Source of the DNA: Scenedesmus sp. ARA3
Lineage: Eukaryota > Chlorophyta > Chlorophyceae > Sphaeropleales > Scenedesmaceae
Assembly: GCA_004335835.1 (NCBI GenBank)
Contig: RWJK01001967.1
Span: 62,001 to 126,000, forward strand
Direction of reading: 5' to 3'
DNA: 64,000 nucleotides
Positions 57,129-64,000 of this stretch are shown here, piece by piece. Under the pieces are notes generated by a model. It ran no database searches, was not told the DNA's origin, and saw only the letters and a list, made by a program, of their open reading frames with translations. Both the position numbers and the translations under genes were made by a program. The stretch's first letter is position 1. Every line of letters starts with the position of its first letter.

Positions 57129-59074
57129 TCATCCTGCTGTGGAATCGGCTGCAAGCACTGCTGCAGTGCACTGCACCTGCTGCTCCAGCAGCTCCAACTC
57201 ATCCAGCATCCGCAGCTGCTGCTGGTGCGCTGCAATGGCTTCACTCGTGGCTGGCGCCGGGCGTACTGCTGATATTTCTATGCATGCTTGGGAGCTTCGG
57301 TTGCCTGGTGTGGCTGCTGCTGGCATGATGGCTGCAACAGCCAGGGCTGCAGCTGCCGCCTGTGTGTCCTGCAGCTGACCTTGCATGCTTGTGAGCCAGT
57401 CGCCACCCTGCAGTCCAGGCTGTGGCGTGTCCCCTGATGCTTCTGGCACTGGCCCCTCTGCTGCCTCTGCGCAGCTGCCTGCACAGGTGCTGCCTGTGAT
57501 ATCTGGGCTGGCGCAACATCCATTTGCTGCCTCAGTCACAGGCAATCCCTGTGTAGACGCACCACCATCCACAGTGGTACTAAAGCTGTCATGGCAGGCT
57601 GCATGTGGTGAATCATCGGTGCTGGGTTTGATCCTGCCACTGCTGCTGTTGCTCCTGCTGCCTGCAAGCATGCGCAGAAAGTAGGTGCTGGTGCCACTGC
57701 TGCTGACGCCGCTGATGCTGCCGGCAGCGCTGCCAGCTGAGCGCCCTGCTGCTGAGCGGCTCTGCTCTGCTCCACGGTCTGTCTGAACTGTCATGGCAGC
57801 CACCTCAGCCGGGTTCCCTGTCAGCGTTGGAACAGGACAAACAGATACTCAGCTGGAGGAACTGTTGTTACGAGGCGTGTACATCGACAGGAATACAAAC
57901 AGCAGGTGATGCGCCGAACCAGGAATGCGACCTTACTCGAGTCTGTGCTGCTGGTTCCAGCTTGCAAAGTTGCGCTCAGAGTACAGCCATCTGCTTGCAA
58001 CTTTATGTGGCAGGCGCACCTTGCGAGTTTGATCGGTGCCTGGCATTCATGCTGCTGCCGTTCAGGCTGTTGCTTGTGCTGTTGCTTGCACCTGCATTCC
58101 TCCACTCCCTGAGCGCCTCCTGGAAGGACTGACCCGCAGCAGCCTCGTCATATGCACCCTGCAGCAAGCCCTTGCTGCTGTTGCTGCCAGAACTGCCGCT
58201 CTGGCAGCTGCCGAGCCGCGGGTCATCACAGCTGCAGGAACCACAAAGTGGCTCAGCCATCACATCGCCTTGCACTGAGAGAACTTTGGATCTACTGTCT
58301 CTCATGCTGCCTGTGCTGTCCCCCCTGCTGCTGCTGCTACTGCTGCTTACAGCTGGCTGTTGCCTGCTGGTGCCTGTGCTTGGTGGGGCGTTGACTGGTG
58401 GGTTCAACACTGCTCTGCCAGTGGTGCTGCTGCTGCAGCGGGCGAGGTCGCCAGATTTGGGCCTTTCTGTGCCCCCACTGCCTCCTGGCGGCTTTGGTTG
58501 TCTGCCCAGCACAGGCTGCTGTGAGGAGGGGTTTGCTTTGGTCATTACAGCAGTTTGACCAAGGCCAGGTTTGGTTGGTCCGCCTGCAACAGGTGACGCA
58601 AAATGAAAGTTAGTAAGGTTATCCTCATCCATGTTTATAGAGTATGAAAGACACCACCAAAAGGCACCTCAACTCATGTGTGCAAAACGTGTTGCTGGAA
58701 TGTGTGCAGGGCTAGACTAGCATTGCAGCTGCAGCACAGTCAGTAGCCAATTACCTCTTGGCTTGGTCAGCCCGTTGGCTGCATTGCCCCAAATTGATCC
58801 ACCTGTAGTTACTGCTGCGCTGCAGTGGCATGCCAAGCAGGCATTCAGGTGTGAGAAGTTCAGCAGATGTACAGAAGGGGCTCTTGCCCAGGTGGCCTGG
58901 CTAGTAGTTGCTGCTGCTTGTGAGAGCTCACATGGCTGCTTCTCGTCGCGCTCGCTCTTGAATCATAGTTGTTTTTAATTCTGCAAGGCGGGCTTCCATC
59001 GTTGCTGCCTCTTGCGCCAATTCCTTGGTAACTTTTGCGTCCAAAGGCTTGGCTCTGTACTTTAGCTTCTGCAT
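57129..59074 (-). CDS. ZBBX-like (B-box-associated, cilium-linked) protein, 462 aa
   Basis: Exons 59074-58932, 58819-58755, 58583-58092 and 57817-57129 join in phase. The N-terminal helix 'KLKYRAKPLDAKVTKELAQE' with 'METRL'-like continuation ('MEARLAELKTTM') resembles the start of vertebrate ZBBX ('VKLKYRN...MEKKLQELQSTM'). The next block, 'SIWGNAANGLTKPRG', fits the W-containing segment after it. 'SFQEALREWRNAG' is a conserved short motif of that family as I remember it. The rest is Ser/Gly/Ala-rich. A short Cys cluster (CGSCSCDDPRLGSC) is the only candidate for a zinc site, so the B-box itself may be missing. Assignment is by motif memory and is tentative. A ciliary role would agree with IQUB nearby. 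Confidence 0.5.
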
Positions 59075-60392
59075 CTTTACCAAAATTAAAATGAATAGAA
59101 ATGTTGCGATTATGTGTTTTGTGGGGTACACATGTGTAAGGCTTGCATCGATGCCTGTCTGTGCGGTGGTCAAATGGAAATTCTTCTCCCGCAGAAGCAA
59201 TCGCTGACAAGTACCAGTGGGACTGGTGGTGCTCAGCTTATACACCAACCTACATATGACTACGTGATGAGCATTGCTCTGTGTTCCGTATAATCATGTC
59301 AATGGCAGATCAGAACAGCTGCGGTTCTGTTACACGGCATGCAGCACCACACTGTTACTGTAAACAGCGCGGCATCAATCGATTACTTGCAGGATCCCAT
59401 GGGCCCTATAGGAACAGTGTTGCGTTGAATGGTGTGACCATGCATATTGTGTGCCAGCTGCTGTAAGCACCAAGCTGGCCTGGAATGCAGTAATGCCGAC
59501 AGCAGCAGTCACGCTTGCTACCTGGGCATTCAACCCTGTCAAGTTTCCAGCTCAACTGCTGCCAGCTTGACACACAAAACCAAAACCCTCGCCCGGCGCA
59601 TGATTAAGCAGTATGGCAACTGCCAACTGCCCTGCAGGCGAGTGAGCACTGCGCGCAGTGAAGTAACAGTGCCATGCCAGGCATCGTACTGCTGCGTGTA
59701 AGCTGCAAGGCCAGACCAGCCGTCTGCCCTGAGCTGAGTGTATATTAGTGTTTATGGCATGTTGAATAGTATATTACAGCCGGTCACTGCGCCAATGCGT
59801 GAGCTGAGCGTTGTATCGACGAAAGCGGTTGTTCGTTTACGTCACCAGGCCATGCATAACTGGCTTGAAAGTTACCTCACATATTACCATTGTATGTACA
59901 GAGTTCGCGTTGCCTCGGCATGCCCAACCTTGGCTGCCTTTGTTGTCGACATCTGCCCTGCTGTGGCTGGCTGCAGCCCACCACCATGCCTGGCAGTGCT
60001 ACTGCCTGAATGAAGCTTTGACTAGGCATATGTACCATATACCAGGCCACCATCTTTCGACTGGCCTTTGCATGTTGATATGAGCACCTTGTAGGTCTTG
60101 GAAGGCACTGTTTTGGGGCCCCAGGCCCACAGCAGCAACCACCAGCAGCCTCCTGTTTGCAGAGACTTTCTGCCCCCTTGACTAGTATTATGCACCCCTG
60201 CTGCATGCATGCCGGCTGCGGAGTTGGGATTAGAGGTCTGCCCGCCAGGCCATTGTATAGAAGCACTTTGCAGCCAGGGCCTCTCCCAGCCTGGCGAGAC
60301 CTGACATATGTTGACCAGCGGTTACCTGATTTACCCCCCTGGCGCTTCGCCCTGCGAGTGCCCATGCGGCTAGAAATAATAATGCGTGGATT
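59075..60392. other. Spacer between ZBBX-like gene and assembly gap
   Basis: No dynamin middle or GED domain can be read here on the minus strand, although the dynamin gene should continue in this direction. No other gene is recognised. Confidence 0.5.
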
Positions 60393-60442
60393 NNNNNNNN
60401 NNNNNNNNNNNNNNNNNNNNNNNNNNNNNNNNNNNNNNNNNN
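60393..60442. other. Assembly gap (50 N)
   Basis: Exactly 50 N. It cuts dynamin exon 7 and abuts a tandem copy of that exon, which suggests that a repeat caused the break. Confidence 0.95.
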
Positions 60443-61271
60443 GCGCAGCGCTGGCAGTGCATTGGTGCCCCTGTCCATGATGTCCAGCTTGGTCAGCACA
60501 CCTGTTGAAGGTACAGCAGCAGCAGCAGCAGCAGCAGCAGTCTGTCAAACATCACACAAAAGCGGCACCACCAGGTTGCGCAGTGCTCGCAGTGCATTGG
60601 TGTCCCTGTCCATGATGTCCAGCTTGGTGAGTACATCTGTTTACAGTCAGCAGCAGCAGCAGCAGCAGCAGAGGGTGTTGTCCGCGACCATCAGCTGTGC
60701 CATCTGCAGGCACATGCTACCCAACCAAGACCACAACACAGCCTTTTGGCTTCAGAGGTCATCAGACCCTATGAATGAAAACTCAAAAACATCTCACCAA
60801 TGGTGCGCGCGCCCTCTGCGTCCACCAGCTGCGCCATCTGCAGCGCGTCGCTGTTGGCCAGGTCGGTGTTGGACGCAGACACGGCCAGGATGATGCAGCT
60901 GGGCTCACGGATGTACTGCAGGTGCAGCCGCAGCAGCGGCGGTGGCGGCAGCAGCAGCGGCAGAGTAGCAAGTACAGCCTTAGCACGGACAGGACTATGC
61001 AGCTGGGCCCACAGATGTACTGCAGCAACAACAGCAGGGCAAGCAGCAAAAGCAGCAGCAGCAGTAGCAAGTACAGCCTTAGCGCGGCCAGGACGATGCA
61101 GCTGGGCCCACAGATGTACTGCGGCAGAAAATGGTGGCAGCAGCAGCAGCAGCAGCAGCAGCGGGTGGTGCGTCCTTCACTTCACCATTACAGAAAAAAC
61201 ACGTCGTGCTGCTCATCATTGATATGCCTGTCAATACGTGCTGCTACAGCTGACAGTCAACGTCACCCCCT

Positions 61272-61308
<37 letters not shown>

Positions 61309-62782
61309 ATACTGTCAAACATCCAGGCTTGCTAAACCTTCGCTGGCGATGCCCACCCGTGCTGCACAGCTGCTGGTCGAATGATCATGCCTGCTGCTGC
61401 AGCCGCTGGTCAAACAGGTACCCCTGCTGCAGCAGCTGCAGCAGCTGCTTTTGCTGGTCAAAAGCTGGTCAAAACGCTGCTGCCGCACCTGCAGCACCAT
61501 CTCACGGATGCGCTGCTCGATGTTGCTGGGCTGGTCGCCCACAGGCACCTTGGTGATGCCCGGCAGGTCGATCAGCGTCATGGTGCTGCAAGGTGGCAGC
61601 ACACACAGCGTGACAATCATTGCTAGTGTGTTGGCAGGATCCAATAGAAGCCACAGTAACTGACTGGGAATGCTGTTGGCCGCAGGCAGCTCATTCCATT
61701 CCAGACGCCTGTGCAAGCACATCAATCACCGCTGCCCACCGCACAACCAAAATCCCTGCGGCACTCCTTGTTTACACCAACAACACTCACAGCACGTGTG
61801 GGCTGAAGATCTTGAGCCAGGTGGGCTTGCCAGAACACAGCATATAATACATGTGCCACCTAAAAACCCACAGCACACGTGCCAACAACGCAGCTCACAG
61901 CACGGTTGCCACAGAACGCAACTCACAGAACATGAGGGCTGAAGATCTTGAGCCTGATGGGCTTGTCGCTGATGTTCTTGTTGCCGCCTGACACGCGCTC
62001 CGTCTCGGACTGGATCTCCGCACGGATGCGGTCAAAGTCGTAAAACACCTGCAGCAGCACACCAGAGAAGCATGAGACAACTGCCATGCTTGTGTAGCTG
62101 TTTGCGCTAACCGCCTGCGGAAAATCAGCGGTTGCTGGTGCATAGGGGTTCATCCTGATGTGTAAGACGGTTGCATTGTCATAGGCACTGCGCAGACCCA
62201 CAGATGGCTGCCATGCTGACGCAGCATCTCTCCTTCCACCTACAACTAATGTGCTGCGCACCTTGCCAGGAGCATGCAGGAACTCGCCCCACTCAGCGGG
62301 CTGGCTGGGTGCTGCTGCTGTTGCTGCTGCTGCGGGTGTTTTAATTAGCTGCAGCACCAGCGGGCGCCGCGTGCAGATGTCTGGCCCGCGGGGGAGGAAG
62401 TCGCGGCCCACCTGCAGGCACAACATCAACACATGACGCTCGTGTCAGCACCGTGAAGTAAGTGACAGCGTAACTTACAGCGCCGCATGATGTGGTGTGG
62501 TGAGGCATGGCTAAACAACAGATGGGTGTCCACAGCACTTGATGTTTGCTGCTGGGGAGGTTCGGCTGCTTGCAGCCACCCTTGCATGCAGAGCAAGTGC
62601 TGGCTTTGGGAACCGTAGTCAGCATGGTGCTGCCAACAAGGCTGTTGCTGCAGCTTGCTGCTGCTGCTGCTGTGCTGCAGCAGAGCCTCCAGCCTGCTGT
62701 ACTTCTGAACCATCTTCTCTACTGCAATACCTCCCTGGCCTTGCTCGGCATAACGTTTTGCACTGCCGTGCTAGACGAGCAC

Positions 62783-62824
<42 letters not shown>

Positions 62825-63769
62825 ACCAGTGCCTCCAGCACGCTGCTCTTGCCGCTGCTCTGGCTGCCCACCACTGCCACCTGCGGCAGGCCCAGCTTCA
62901 GCTCCACAGTCACCTGCAGGTGATTGCAGCAGAATATGCGGTTACCGGATTTGCAGCAAGCAGCAGATTTGCAGCATGGACGGTCACCAGCAACATGCGC
63001 ACAGGCCCAGCTTCAGCTCCACAGTCACCTGCAGGTGATGGCAGCAATATATGATTGCAGCAGCATGCGCACACACATGTTCAGCACGCATGGCAACAAG
63101 CAGCACGCGCACAGAGCCGGTACGGGTGCAGTGACCATTTCATGTGTGCAGATGGAGTGTTTGGAGGTCCTAGGCAGTGCACAGGCGTGACAGCGCGGTT
63201 GCGCACGCTGCAGTGCAAGATGTGAACGTTGCGAGTAGTGCAAGGGAATGGACTGCAGCAGGCCACTGCAGCGGCTAGCAACCTGCTATCAACTATGATT
63301 GCATGATACTTTAATTATTAAATGTGTGGTGCAGGCTGTGGCATGTGTGGCATGATGCATGCAATCAGCAATTCAGACCGTAGGGAGCAGCAGCGGCGAC
63401 ATACACATGGTGCACAGTAGCACAGCCAGCAGAGACCATACAGGAGCAGATGTAATGAATCCCCCATGCACATGTGACTGCTGACACTGCAATCAGGCGC
63501 AGCAGTTGGCACACTGACAGACTCTCCAACCAATGAAACACCCAAATCAACAGGCCCCCAAAGCTGGGCCAAGCGCGCCGCTGCGCCTGCAACTCAAAGT
63601 AATCCAAGACTATTAAACCATTGCGCTTAGCAGTTGCGTGATTGGGGAGCCTAGTGGCTCGTAGTGTGGACGTTCATGGCGCACTCACCTGGCTGAAGAT
63701 GTCCTGCAGCTTGTTGATCACGGGGATCAGCGAATCCCCCAACACATCTTCTTGCTTTGGCTTCGTCAT
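60443..63769 (-). CDS. Dynamin-related GTPase (DRP3/Dnm1-like), 3' part missing
   Basis: Exons are 63769-63689, 62913-62827, 62411-62262, 62048-61927, 61585-61489, 60915-60798 and 60501 into the gap at 60442, all in phase. The GTPase domain is nearly complete: '[16 protein letters not shown]', G1 '[17 protein letters not shown]', '[20 protein letters not shown]', '[16 protein letters not shown]', G3 '[16 protein letters not shown]', '[19 protein letters not shown]' and G4 '[15 protein letters not shown]'. The closest known type is DRP3/Drp1, which divides mitochondria and peroxisomes. The middle and GED domains (about 400 aa) are absent from the window. Introns carry decoy copies of exon edges for exons 2, 4, 6 and 7. 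An insertion of Ala/Pro residues sits in exon 3. The ATG at 63769 directly precedes the family start. Confidence 0.85.
60578..60641 (-). repeat. Decoy copy of dynamin exon 7 start
   Basis: It matches 60443-60506 at about 57 of 64 positions (period 135 bp). It encodes [20 protein letters not shown] and then reaches a stop within about ten codons. It lies upstream of the real exon in the direction of transcription and has its own AAACAG acceptor. Confidence 0.8.
60983..61124 (-). repeat. Two decoy copies of dynamin exon 6 start
   Basis: Copies at 60983-61025 and 61082-61124 (period 99 bp) resemble the acceptor and first codons of exon 6 (60881-60921). The real start [11 protein letters not shown] becomes [10 protein letters not shown] in both copies, which then diverge from exon 6. 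Confidence 0.8.
61784..61829 (-). repeat. Decoy copy of dynamin exon 4 end with donor
   Basis: It matches the exon 4 3' edge and donor at 61921-61966. On the minus strand it reads ATCTTCAGCCCACACGTGCT followed by GTGAGT, so the splice donor is preserved. It lies in the intron downstream of exon 4. Confidence 0.8.
62786..62822. repeat. (CTG)n tract in dynamin intron 2
   Basis: A pure CTG/CAG run begins just after the exon 2 donor. Similar runs lie at about 61271-61308 and 53018-53046 in other introns. Confidence 0.85.
63002..63047 (-). repeat. Decoy copy of dynamin exon 2 start
   Basis: Nearly identical to the acceptor plus first 27 nt of exon 2 (62887-62932), 115 bp upstream in transcription. 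It includes the CACCTGCAG acceptor and the codons V-T-V-E-L-K-L-G-L. Confidence 0.85.
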
Positions 63770-64000
63770 GCTGCTAAGGAACGGCTACGTCTATCCCTAC
63801 TGCTTCCCCCTGACGTCCCTCCTCAGGAACAGCAGCTGCCTCGGGGTCGGTCAATTCTGCAGCATACTGTCCGTCCAAGGCATCGAAATCGTATAGGTGG
63901 GAGCGCGGAGTTGGATGTACCTCCCGCCAATCCTGTCAACTGTTTCTGGGGTTTGGGTCTCGTGGGGTGACTACGGCAGCGTCAGCAGCCCATTGGCCCA
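63770..64000. other. Upstream region of the dynamin gene
   Basis: This probably holds the 5' UTR and promoter of the minus-strand dynamin gene. No other gene is recognised before the window ends. Confidence 0.4.

Noticed and set aside
58003..58632. MDEDNLTNFHF... as the start of an independent gene
   Set aside because: Those codons sit before a good acceptor at 58583. Splicing from 58755 gives a continuous frame with the upstream helix exon.

Overview
This is nuclear DNA from a green alga, most likely a chlorophyte of the class Chlorophyceae. The genes are intron-rich, with short introns bounded by GT(GAGY)...CAG. CAG/GCT triplets run through exons, introns and spacers, giving long polyalanine and polyglutamine tracts. 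The gene set joins a plastid carotenoid pathway (phytoene desaturase, a plastoglobule fibrillin) with eukaryotic housekeeping genes and two relatives of cilium-associated proteins (IQUB, ZBBX). Genus cannot be fixed by eye. I rebuilt the gene models by hand from reading frame, splice consensus, phase and family motifs. Every junction listed keeps phase, but none has been checked against transcripts.

Layout: 164-2259 (+), 3' part of a PAP/fibrillin gene with a C-terminal membrane segment. 3604-4388 (+), small basic coiled-coil protein. 5576-8405 (-), F-box protein of the FBXO31/Cyclin_D1_bind type. 9887-21002 (-), one giant gene (about 3449 aa): signal peptide, parallel beta-helix ectodomain, F[DN]P-repeat linker, Cys-rich module, many membrane helices, EF-hand and a tail with a repeated W motif. 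22308-27832 (-), RecQ helicase in 14 exons. 28300-31911 (+), TFIIE beta subunit, whose first intron holds a 1.03-kb TIR element. 33339-38203 (+), METTL24-like domain fused to a DDD glycosyltransferase. 39235-42794 (-), IQUB. 44839-48247 (+), complex III core protein 2. 49640-51256 (-), tRNA adenosine deaminase 2. 51669-55831 (+), phytoene desaturase, complete. 57129-59074 (-), ZBBX-like protein. 60443-63769 (-), 5' part of a dynamin-related GTPase that stops at an assembly gap. Two runs of exactly 50 N (6272-6321, 60393-60442) look like fixed-size gap placeholders, both next to repeats.

The most unusual pattern is that introns of two unrelated genes (TFIIE beta and dynamin) carry degenerate copies of the neighbouring exon's edge together with its splice site. 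There are at least six separate loci. I also see several perfect palindromes in spacers and a TA-flanked TIR transposon. There is no bacterial-style operon, CRISPR array or confident tRNA/rRNA gene. RecQ/TFIIE-beta and TAD2/PDS are divergent pairs sharing short intergenic spacers that probably act as bidirectional promoters.
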